Assembly (NCBI GenBank): GCA_028023455.1
Contig: JAQFVV010013404.1
Location: 1-64,000, forward strand
Origin: Epiperipatus broadwayi
Lineage: Eukaryota > Onychophora > Udeonychophora > Euonychophora > Peripatidae
Length of the DNA stretch: 64,000 nucleotides
Reading direction: 5' to 3'
In this document: positions 54,028-64,000 of the stretch, in pieces
Numbering within the stretch: position 1 is the first letter of the stretch
How the letters are laid out: each line of letters begins with the position of its first letter
Position numbers and translations under genes: made by a program
The notes under the pieces: generated by a model
The model's database searches: none
Seen by the model: the letters and a program-made list of their open reading frames with translations, nothing else
Told to the model about the DNA's origin: nothing

Positions 54028-55155
54028 TCATCCCACCAAATGACCCAAAAATTCTATCTCCTCAGAGATCAATATATTCTTTTTCAGATTGATTTTGATT
54101 CCTTTAGCTTCACATTCTGCAAAAAATATTTGTAAGTGTTGGAAGTGTTCTTCCAGAGATGTGGATGCTACCACAACATCATCCACATATACTGTTAAAA
54201 TTTTCTTAATTTCCTGAGACAAAACCTGGTCTAGACATTGTAATAAACCTGCACCACTATTAACTAAGCCGAAAGGCATTCGATTAAATTGGTATGTGTG
54301 GCCTCCATATCTAAAAGCTGTGTATTTGCGATCTGTGTGATGTAATTCTATCTGCCAGTAGCTAGCAGTTAAGTCAAATGTGGAAAATATTATTTTGTCT
54401 TTAAATTTCATGAGTAATTCTTGCATACGAGGTGGAATAGTACAATCTGGTATTGTGGCCCTGTTAAGTTGGCGTGCATCAAGGCATAACCGCACGGATC
54501 CATTTTTCTTTCTGACCACCACTAGGGGGTTACAGTATGGGGAAAAGCATTTATCAATGATGCCCCATTTCAACATTTGTTCCAGCTGCTTCTCCACCTC
54601 CTCCTTTTCCACTGGTTTTAACTTTTCTTTTACTAATACTATTATATCAATTTTAATATTTTCTTCTTCTAGCATTGTGCGATCAGACTTTACTTCTTCT
54701 CCCTGATCTGACACTAACTCTTCTATCTCATCCTCTACAGTATTCTGCATTTCCTTGTCATTTTTGTCCTGTGCTTTTTCTATCTTATCTGCTAGTTTTA
54801 CTGGAATCTCCTCACTTTTTAGCTGGCATCCCTGCAGGATTTTACACAGTTTTTCTTCTAAGTCTTTTCTAATCTGTGCTGTTCCTTCCTCACATTGCCT
54901 GCCCAAAGCTTCAAACCATTGTTCCATTTCTAGATTATTTCTATGATCCCTCTCTTCTGCATCCTGTCTAAGTTGCTTCACTAGTGACTCCATCATTGAG
55001 TTCATATTCCAGCATTCTTTCTTAATTTCTTCTATAGGTCTCTGTTCAGTTACCGTGGTGTCTGACTTTTCTGACATGGCCATGCTTTGATGTATAGATG
55101 CCTTGTCCCTAATCTGGCTTGCTACTTCCCTTTCTTCCTCCATACTACTATCCAT
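54028..55155 (-). pseudogene. Gag N-terminus fused in frame to Ty3-type RT
   Basis: 375 codons from an ATG at 55155. Residues 1-165 are a charged, coiled-coil-rich Gag-like N-terminus (NSMMESLVKQLRQDAEERD). From about 170 the RT begins: KGIIDK-type entry (LKWGIIDKCFSPYCNPLVVV), RKKNGSVRLCLDARQLN, IIFSTFDLTASYWQIELH (first catalytic Asp), FRYGGHTYQFNRMPFGLVNS, and LTVYVDDVVVAS (YVDD box). Capsid, zinc knuckle and aspartic protease are absent between them, and the join is in frame, so an internal deletion has fused the ends. The frame stops at a TGA near 54026 and matching sequence continues past it to about 53790. Confidence 0.85.
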
Positions 55156-55680
55156 TTTAATATACTAACAACAAAATTTTCTCTTTTTAATGGCTCAATT
55201 TGTTTTTGCTACAGTTTCTTGGTTTTTGTTTGCTTTACTAACTCAGCTAATTGCTGTATTCCACAAAGAAAATGATCTGTCTCCTACTCACCTCAACACC
55301 TATGCCTAACTCTATTAATACACCTAACTTCTCGCTATACATGTGCTTGATGCCCACCCAACATTTAACTAACAGTGAAATAAATTTAATATATATATAA
55401 CAAAAAAATTATAAAATGCAACTCACCCTTGGCCTCTTGCAGCTGTTTTTCTTTTTTAAATTTTCCACGGTTCATGGTTATAATTTAATTTACACGTCTG
55501 TGCTAGTTTCGAACCTTTAAGATTTGATTTGACCTTACATTTATTTCCTTCTCTTTCTCATTCAATCCAATTCATAAAACATAAAACAAATAATAGACCC
55601 CCTTTTCTCTCTTTACTCCTGATGACAAAATTTATGTGAGAACAATTTGACATTTATTCAAATCATCCTCGGGCGCCAGT
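55156..55680. other. Leader of Ty3-type element with second PBS-like site
   Basis: Non-coding between the RT ORF and 55680. At 55671-55680 GGGCGCCAGT (minus ACTGGCGCCC) repeats the first ten bases of the true PBS region found 420 bp away, and both are preceded by related GTGAGAA...AAAT sequence. Confidence 0.6.
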
Positions 55681-56080
55681 CACAGTGAGCAAGAAAGTTT
55701 ATACAGCATATATTATAAATCCCCTTAAAAATTCTACTATGCATTTATAAATAATTTTTATATAATAAAATAATAATCTATTCAGAGTATGGAATTAATT
55801 GACGTTCAAACTCAGGAAAAAATCTATACATATACATTATTTTGGAAAACGAAAAAAAATTTAATTCAAAATCATTAATTTTAAACAAAAGAATTTTATC
55901 TCTATACTCAATCTCCTCAGGGGTGGAAATAAGTTACATGCCCCATGATTTTGGGCATACAAACTCGGGGAAAAAATACTACATATATATTATTCATCAT
56001 TATTTAAAATAGAAGGAAAAAAACTATATGTACATATTAAATGCTCTACAGGGTATTGCAGGGTGTGAGAATATCAAATA

Positions 56081-56098
56081 GCCCCATGTTGGGCGCCA
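56081..56098 (-). promoter_or_regulatory. Primer-binding site, tRNA-Lys type
   Basis: On the minus strand TGGCGCCCAACATGGGGC begins two bases after the LTR end. It has one mismatch from the established Lys1,2-type retroelement PBS (G to A at position 12). It would prime minus-strand DNA synthesis. Confidence 0.8.
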
Positions 56099-56100
56099 GT

Positions 56101-58264
56101 TGTAACGATCCGGCGAAATTGGACACTTAACATATCTGCACTATGGGCGCTATCTAGGCATTTGAACCTAGAAAAATTTATAGAGTAGGCAGATACGTAA
56201 GTCAAAAAAAAATATTTTTTTTTCTTTTTTTGCATCTGGTCGTTAGCCCATGTCACTAGCTCAGTGGAATAGCAGAGATTTAATAATATAATATAAGAGT
56301 ATATATATAAAAAAGAATAAAATAAGCCACTGCCAGTAATTAACATACAAACATTTATTTATGCATATATATATATAAGATTGAAAATTGTTTTAGTATC
56401 AGTTTACATTTTAACATTTAACATTTTTTTTTTAACTTTACTTTAGATTTTAATTTATATTTTAATTTCTATTATATTATAAGTTTACATTTTAATTAAG
56501 TTCGCACAGATGGTATTATAAAAGCTTGTTTTAATATGTTGCTACAGATCGGTTACATAGATTTCAATGGTCAAAAACATTTCAAAATAAACATAAACGA
56601 TCAAAATACAAAATTATTGATTACTGACAATTGCATAGGGAAATATAAGAAACCCTGTAGTATTCAGCATAAGATACTTGCATTGTCACCAATAACTTAA
56701 AAGACATCCGAATAAATACATTTTAGATACTCACCGTAAGGTATCATTATTTATCAAATGTCTATATATTTTGATCAAATATAAAAACCCAAAACATACC
56801 TAACCGATAACCAATCCATGCAAACATCTATAAACAACTTAAATTTAGTGCATTTTTATTTAGTGTCGAGTATGAATAGACTACATAAATTTGCTTTTGA
56901 AAATAAACATTTTATCCCTATTTAACCTTAGGCTAAAAGTCGCAGCCAAACTGGCGCCAATCCATCTGATATATCGATATATTCAATGTAATACAAAATA
57001 CGGCAGCACCAAAAAGTTAAGAGAAGAAATTGCCTCTCATCAAATAGGAATATGACATCTATCCGACAAGAAGAGCAATAAAAAAAAACTCCACAGAAAG
57101 GAACTGCGCTCTGCGTCTTATAATTCCTTCCATAGGCAAAACGGGAGAGTGCGGCATATGAAGCGATTCTGCCAGTAGTGAATCTCCGACTACATCTACT
57201 AACTACATCAATATATCCAATCCATTGACCCAATTTAACAATGACACAAATAACCTAAGATTACCCTCCCCTAATATAACTTTACAAATCTATATACCCA
57301 TTCATGCCCGACTTAAGTTTAACATTCATATAATTAATTTAACGAAAAACAAAAAAATCATGATAAAAACTTAAAGAACAAAAAATAAATAAATGGAAAT
57401 GATTTTACATAAATAAGAAAAAAAATACATCAAATAACACTATTAATAAAGAATTTAGTTTTGTCAGATAGTATTCTATTTGTAACAATTAAATACTAGG
57501 AAAGTTTAAAATTTAAAGTTCTTATATTGTTCGTTATATTTTATAAAGTTCTTACGGTTTTAGAAATGTTCATCTTTTACAGTTGCTTGCTGTTTGAAAT
57601 CCAGCGTTAAATTTCCCGATGATCCTGGGGTCCTCTGAATATAAGAAAAGCGATGTTTCATTTTTCCATTTTACAACAACTGAAGGGATTGAACGTGCGT
57701 CTTTTTCAATCCCTTCTCCTTCACTTCTGCACTAACACATATCTGTCACATCGTAAATAATCAATAATAATCCCAATAATTTCCAAACTTGTCCTTTTAT
57801 ATTACTTTGAAAGATTGACTTAACATTACGTCATCGATGTGATGATCCTTTTCATTGAGGTCCGATTTCCCAATGGATTTATTTCATTTGCTAAAAGTTT
57901 CTATTGTTTTCCTATCTGACCGATGTTTTTACATTTAAATGCCCAAGGCTGGTTTACATTTGACTAATTAAATTTATCATTTCCATTTCTGATTAATTAA
58001 CCTGTTTTCCAAATCAAAGATATATTTAAAGATATAATTTTATCTCCAAATCTTTTTAAAATTTAGTTTTAAAATACTTTTTCTTTAATAAAGTTTTATT
58101 TTAATAATTTTTCATTATCTGTGCGATTTAATATATATGAGTTTAAGATGATATTTAATTTCAATTTTTAATTCTTAAAGAAAATTTTTAAATGCGAACT
58201 TTTTAATTTACTTTCATGTTTAATAAATATAAAAAAAACAATGTAACGAATGTCTGTGCTCGTT

Positions 58265-58267
<3 letters not shown>
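56101..58267 (-). repeat. Long LTR at right of Ty3-type element (5' in sense)
   Basis: 2167 bp bounded by TGTAACGA at the left and TCGTTACA at the right, an 8 bp terminal inverted repeat with TG...CA ends. The PBS is just inside its left edge and an AT tract is just outside its right edge. No coding is recognised (56928-57233 has a 101-codon minus frame of unknown meaning). Its sequence does not match the candidate left LTR, so left and right ends may come from different elements. Confidence 0.7.
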
Positions 58268-58301
<34 letters not shown>

Positions 58302-58321
58302 TGTAATGTAGAACTACCACA

Positions 58322-58365
<44 letters not shown>

Positions 58366-58620
58366 TGTAGAACTACCACACATCAGTTGGTCCAGATCAT
58401 CATCTCCTACACCTAATCAGTGCTCAGTTTATACTAAGATAGAAAATTTTCATGTAGAACTACCACACATCAGTTGGTCCAGATCATTATCTCCCACACC
58501 TAATCAGTGCTCAGTTTATACTAAGATAGAAATTTTTCAAAGTTTAATGGACAGGCTTCAATCTACTCCACAATCCAACTCATTAGCTTTTCATACCATT
58601 GATAATTTTATATTTCTATC
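58268..58620 (+). repeat. AT tracts and tandem dispersed repeat
   Basis: Two (AT)n tracts are separated by TGTAGAACTACCACACATCA, which starts the dispersed repeat. Two fuller copies follow in tandem (about 58365-58449 and 58450-58620) with CAGTTGGTCCAGATCAT, AATCAGTGCTCAGTTTATAC and, in the second, TTTAATGGACAGGCTTCAAT. This is the third location of the family in the window. Confidence 0.85.
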
Positions 58621-60926
58621 TGTTAAAACTAGCCTTTCAGCATGCTAATTCTCTATAAATCATCTGCTTAAATTGTGAATGTGATGGGAATTGATATATA
58701 TATATATATATGTAAATGTGTGTTAATGTGATGTATTTTATTTTTAAAGTTATCACTCATAACATAATTTATATTGTGATTATATCACATGACTTATAGT
58801 ATTTAGGAGTATGTGCATTGTTGTAGGCGTGAATGCCATTTCATTAGATATATTTAATTACATATGATAAATTATACATAGAGTTTAATAAATGTTCAGA
58901 AATTAAATCACCATTAAATATACTATTAACTTTAATGCATACTGGTTGAGTATTCATTCTATATGTATTTTAGATAAAACCAATTTTTTCAGACATGTAA
59001 AAAATAAAACTAATATAATAATAAGTGTAGCAAATATTGCCATGGAAATATATTAACATATGCTTTGACCTCTATAATATCTAAAAAAAATGTTTAAAAG
59101 AAAATGTATTAGACTACTTTTTTATGTTTTAATAATAGTTAATTGAATTCAAAATATAATTTAAATTATTCTATGTAAATGAGATATTTATTTATATAGC
59201 GTTATTCATTCAGACATAGTAAAAAGTAATTTAAAGTCATTGGTTTATCTTCAGCTTTCATTTCCAGTGCTTAAGATTTGCCCATACTTAAGCGTTTGCA
59301 TTGAAAGAATAGGTGATTGATTCTATTCTTTCACAAAGACTTTATATTGTGTTGGAAATGAAAGTATTCATTTATTATTAAGATTCATAAAGTGCATGTA
59401 CATTAGCTTGAAATGCTGATCTTTATTTTATTAAATTATTCTACAAAATTTTTGTCTGAAAGTGAAACATGTGATAATAATGAATCTACTATTAGTAAAG
59501 TCCCACTTTCATTATAATGGCATAATACTAACAGACATATTAAGTTGTGGCAGATTTTTAAGATTACTAATAATTTTTGAAGTATGTTGATGAAGAGAGA
59601 AAACAATGATCTTGAAGAGGATGCTGCAGAAAAAAGATAACTTTGCTTGATATTAAATAAATAAAGATTAAAAAACAAACATATGACTGATGTAGTGTAT
59701 TTATGTTTTATAGATTTGTCATATTTTCATCACAAAAGACAGCTTTTTGTTTTTTCTATCCTTTTGTTGTTTTCAGAAATTACTGCTATTATTGCAGATG
59801 AGATTAATATATCCAACATATTCAGCTTTGATATTTAGCAGATATAGTAGTTCAAATTGCCCCACTTGACTTAGGAGGTGTTGATTAGATCTCTTGCAAT
59901 ACATTTTATAAAGAGTCAATAAAATGGCTATTCAATTTTATCTTTATAAATTAATAGATTTAAAATGGAATGAAAAAAATGAGTATAGATGTAAAGTATA
60001 GCTTGCTTATATTATAAAGTATATAATATTATGCCATGAGTATGCTAAACTGAAGATTTTCATGAGTGAGCAAAAGATGTGAATATATGTATATATTAAT
60101 AGATAGACAGGCAGATAGATAGACAAATGATAGATAGATGGATGTAGATAGATGAATGTTGATAGATGGATGGATTTATTTAGATAGATGGATAAAAAAT
60201 AGATAATAAATAAAACAGCTTTTCAATAGCTGACTTCAGAATAAAGACCTCTACAGCAGATTCTTTTCATATAACATTATAATCTAATTTGATAGTAAAG
60301 TTACAAACGTTTATTTTTAAAACTTTACTACAGTTTTAATGACTGTCCATAAAACTGATGATAAATATTTCCAGGAAGATCATAGAGTTTAATAACATCT
60401 GGGAAAAAACAGAGGAATTAAAAGTTTGGATATTGGAAATATAACTTCTTTTTGCATGCATAGACTAAGCACTTAAACAACATTGCTATATGATCATTAA
60501 CATGTGCATCTATCTTGCCATGCCCATGATTTGGAATTTGAATGCAAATTTAACTTAATTTATTCAAGTAGCTGAGAATTTTTAAACAAGCTTAAATTTT
60601 TCTTCTGATATCCGATTTATATCTGACCCAGTTTGCCAATTAAAATTGATCTATAAGTATCTATTTTTAGTTTAGTCTAGCCTCTTAAAAATGAATTTTT
60701 TTTTTTTATTTCTTTAATGATAGAATGCAAATAAAGCCATTTTTTTAGAGTAGTTATCCAAGAATTGCTTACCTAAACATTTAGACAAAAAATAATAATA
60801 TAGAATTGTTTGTGTATATTTAACATATAATTGTACATGCATACACATTCAATATGCATATGCTCATGCACACACATATGAGATTGCATTAAATAAAATA
60901 TAATTTTTATTTTTTTTATTTTTTAG
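58621..60926. other. nAChR intron end, AT-rich, no exon seen
   Basis: Short AT tract near 58696-58712 and a decayed GATA patch at 60094-60200. No other feature until the polypyrimidine tract of the next exon. Confidence 0.65.
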
Positions 60927-61830
60927 TGCTGATGGAAATTATGAAGTCTCCTATAAGCCTAACACAGTCATTTATAATTCAGGTCTAGTATTATTTGTGC
61001 CACCAGCTATTTATAAAAGTGATTGTACAATAAATGTGGTACATTTTCCATTTGATGAACAAGAGTGTAAGATGAAGTTTGGATCCTGGACATATAATGC
61101 AAATGAAGTTACATTGACTTTTTTTTCCAATAAGGAGCAAATGACTGTTGAAGATTACATTGTTAGTGGATCTTGGGATTTACTAAACTGTCCTGGAAAT
61201 GTTAATTTGTCTGAAAATGGAAAAAACTATATTATTGAATTTGCATTGAGCATTAGGAGAAAAAGTTTGTTCTATACCATAAACTTAATCATTCCATGTG
61301 TTCTTATTTCATTTTTAAGTGTACTTTTGTTTTATCTCCCTGCAGATGAAGGGGAAAAAATGACACTGGGTATTTCAGTTCTTCTATCACTTGTTGTGTT
61401 CATGTTATTGGTGTCCAAAATATTACCCCCTTCTTCTCAAGCTTTACCATTAATTTCCAAATACCTTCTTTTTACTTTTATTATGAATATAGTTTCAATA
61501 CTTGTAACAGTAGTAATTATTAATTACAATCACCGAAGTCCGTCCACTTATACAATGCCCAATTGGATTAGAGTAGTTTTTATTCAATTTTTACCCAAAT
61601 TATTGTTCTTTAAAAGGCCAACAAAACGCCGCTCAGTTTATAGGTTATCAGATGACTTTGGAAGAGTGTATGGGGTTCCTTCTTTACCCATGTCTGATGC
61701 TGTTAGATCGGCAAGAAAAGCTGCAATTGCAGACACAATATTTAATAAACTTATTGTTGAAGCATCAAAGGCTGTAGAAGCAGTGGATTTTGTTGCTTCT
61801 CATATGCGGGATGAAGATGAAGACAATCAG
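60927..61830 (+). CDS. nAChR-like subunit, Cys loop to MA helix exon
   Basis: A 904 bp exon between a T-rich acceptor (TTTTTTAG) and donor GTAAGC. The first T completes the Asn codon of the previous exon. In order: NADG loop A end, CTINVVHFPFDEQEC (13-residue Cys loop with FPFD), FGSWTYN (loop B Trp), loop C region DLLNCPGNVNLSENGKN without the vicinal Cys pair of alpha subunits, M1 (SLFYTINLIIPCVLISFLSV), M2 (GEKMTLGISVLLSLVVFMLL, Glu at the inner ring of cation channels, Lys at the outer 20' place), M3 (LISKYLLFTFIMNIVSILVT), HRSPSTYTMPNWIR and a short loop with the MA helix ending DEDEDNQ. M4 is in a later exon outside the window. It is a non-alpha or divergent nAChR subunit, possibly of a lineage-specific branch; ligand unknown. 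Confidence 0.95.
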
Positions 61831-64000
61831 GTAAGCTAATATAAGTAAACATAGCTTCATCATCATCTTATTATCCTAAATTATAGGGTAGAGATTTTAT
61901 TTTTAAAATTCTCGGGTTAAAATTTTATATTAACATTTTTTTTAGATTTTATAATTACAAAATAAATTCAAAACTATAATTTAGACATTGGTGAGAAATT
62001 AACTTAACAAAATTCTTCCTAAATAAATTTATCATAGTACATATAAAATTTTACTTCTGCAGGTATTATTTCTCTCTCTTACATTATTTAATATATTTAT
62101 CTATAATATTTGAGAAAAAAATATATATAAATTATCTATACAGATGGCATTGCTTCAACTTCATAAAAAGAGACTCATCAAAAAATCTATTAATAAGGAT
62201 ATAATGTTTCAGAATATTTTTCAAAATGGTTATCAAAATATATAGTAAAATAATTATCACTTTTTACAACAATAGATCATTGCACACACCACTGTTATCA
62301 CATGTGGAAGATATAGACGTATGAGTGTGTTTTGTAATAAATAATTTATTTTCATTTTTATCATTATGATCACCATCTTTATTTTAATTATTATTGTTTA
62401 GATTTTATTTAAGTATATATTGCAAGAAATAATCAGTTATATTTTTACACTCATACTAAGTATCCATAAACTTATTTTTTAATATATATTATAAAACATT
62501 TTTCAATATTATGTATATATATATAAAATTTCTGGTTAAGACTAATTAGCCAAATACATTCAAATGATTTTTCATTGCCTTGTTCTGCTTGAATATTAAG
62601 AAAATACAAATGACCATTTACATTTCCGGACTCAGATATTCATAAAACTGTCAAATCTAATAAATATTTAAAAAGTAAATGGTCTATTTTTATACTTGCT
62701 ACATTAATTATATCTATGAATGAAAAATCAGAGGTTTCTAGTGTAAATGATCATTGGTAGTCGAAGTGAAAGGTGTTGAATTGATATAACAGTGATCAAT
62801 TAAGTTGTCAGAAGTGGAAATTATATATACACCTGTTCTCATTGGAATTGTAAATAAAAAAAAATGTGTCTTTTCTTTGAATGGTGTAAATGTGATCTCA
62901 ACAATGACTCCAAACGTAAACATTTTAATGTGAGTTAATTTATATTCTAAAATCAAATGATAAACTTTCTAAATGTTTCATTAACAGTCAACCTAAGAGT
63001 TCTAGCATGTTTTTTAGCTTTGTATTTGTTTGCAAGTTTCTGATAATGATAGTGTAGTTATAAATATATGTTGAACTATTTTCACTACCCAATATTAATT
63101 GTTAAATGTTTTTTAAAAAATTCAATCTTTGTTTAAACTTTTTAAATACAATCAACTATTAGTAATATTATTCAGATTAATCCACAATATAGGTATTATA
63201 GTCTTCTCTTTTTTAGATGACAGTATCAACAAAGAAATCAAACCTGAATATTTAGAATTATGAATTTTGAATTTAAGGCAAAGTTTTAACCAACAAAGCT
63301 ATTCTGTGAAAGGAAATAATTAGTAGAAATTTCATGTACATATATTTGAAATATATACTAACTAATACCTTTGGAAAATTATCTTACTTGATTAGAATAT
63401 TTCTTTAAATTTAATATTTCATGAATATAAAGGTCCCAGGATTGATTCTCTTGTCAGTAGTGTCACTAATCAGCCATCTGAAACGTGGAGAAGAATACTG
63501 TCATTCATATAAACAATAGAATTAGCCTGACATATAATTACAATATTTATTATTTACTTAATCTTTAGTCAAGTTTATCATGATGGTTTCACATGAAATA
63601 CTTTTATACTCAGAGAGGGCTTGTTAAATTCATTCACTGGACAACATATTATGATCTTTAAAATTTACATTTGCAAATATTTATTTTTAATTCAATCCAT
63701 TAAATGTAAGGTATGGCTATTACTTAATATATATTAAAAATTAATTTTTGATATGTTCATATAAAAAAATTTTTGTTTAATTTATTAAAAAATTACTGCT
63801 AAGTTTCAATTATTAAGTGCAGTTTCCAGTAATCACTTGAAATTATATTAATGACTATGAAACCTTTAATAAATATGGTAAAAGTGATTCAATTTAATTT
63901 TAGTGTTGCTATTCATGGCTTTTTATTTGATAATCATATTTCATCTCAAAGTTATATAAGAATAATCAGTTACTTTTTTGTGTAAAGAAGTAATTATTCA
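61831..64000. other. nAChR intron, no M4 exon seen
   Basis: AT-rich DNA with no exon matching the expected M4 segment (a DW-x-FVA-type start), so the gene probably continues beyond the window. Confidence 0.6.

Larger units (their letters stand above)
52112..56100 (-). mobile_element. Ty3-type LTR retrotransposon interior, decayed
   Basis: Minus-strand order: PBS (56098-56081), a leader of about 0.95 kb, a fused gag-N-terminus/RT ORF (55155-54028), RNase H and integrase (53787-52663) and the integrase end (52593-52112). RT before RNase H before integrase is Ty3/gypsy order. Stops at about 54026, 53788, 52663 and 52612 interrupt the polyprotein. Capsid, nucleocapsid and protease are missing. 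Confidence 0.85.

Noticed and set aside
56928-57233. 101-codon minus ORF within the right LTR
   Set aside because: No domain recognised and it lies in LTR sequence; not supported as a gene.

Overview
The window looks like non-coding and transposon-rich DNA from an animal nuclear genome, most likely a mollusc and plausibly a cephalopod. This rests on strong AT richness, spliced exons of a nicotinic acetylcholine receptor (nAChR)-type Cys-loop channel split by an intron of about 22.4 kb, long di-, tri- and tetranucleotide arrays, and a mix of LINEs, Penelope-like elements, Ty3-type LTR elements and SINE-like repeats. The cephalopod assignment is inference; nothing here proves the species.

Host gene content is small. 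Only two host exons are supported, both on the + strand: a 110 bp exon (38416-38525) and a 904 bp exon (60927-61830). They join in phase (AA|T) and encode the ligand-binding domain from about loop A, the Cys loop, M1-M3 and the start of the cytoplasmic helix of an nAChR-like subunit. The first exon(s) and the M4 exon are not seen and probably lie outside the window. The intron between the two exons holds GATA/GGAT/poly-G arrays, a foldback element with hammerhead-like motifs, a gag-only LTR element, a decayed Ty3-type element and dispersed repeats.

Layout: 0.08-4.8 kb is a gag-only LTR element (copy 1). 6.4-16.7 kb is a stack of at least four minus-strand LINE pieces, each bounded by (AAT)n arrays that read as (ATT)n tails in the LINE sense. 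18.45 kb carries a tRNA-derived retroposon with a perfect 17 bp target-site duplication. 21.8-22.4 kb is a processed pseudogene of UFC1 (UFM1-conjugating enzyme) with poly(A) and a 15 bp target-site duplication. 22.6-25.2 kb is a Penelope-like element with direct terminal repeats. 25.45-27.67 kb is a near-perfect 1.08 kb inverted repeat made of two copies of a Penelope-type 3' end. 28.0-31.1 kb is an RTE-clade LINE with an uninterrupted 985-residue ORF. 31-37 kb is AT-rich DNA. 37.4-39.2 kb is GATA arrays around the short nAChR exon. 43.06-43.9 kb is a foldback element. 45.0-49.7 kb is gag-only LTR element copy 2 with near-identical LTRs. 49.8-58.3 kb is a composite Ty3-type element. 58.3-58.6 kb holds dispersed repeats.

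The retroelements explain most of the structure. RT-encoding LINEs supply the machinery that could have made the UFC1 retrocopy and the tRNA-derived insertion. The LINEs and LTR elements sit in AAT and AT tracts respectively. Because at least one long inverted repeat (43 kb) lies inside the nAChR intron, the pre-mRNA should contain an extended double-stranded segment.
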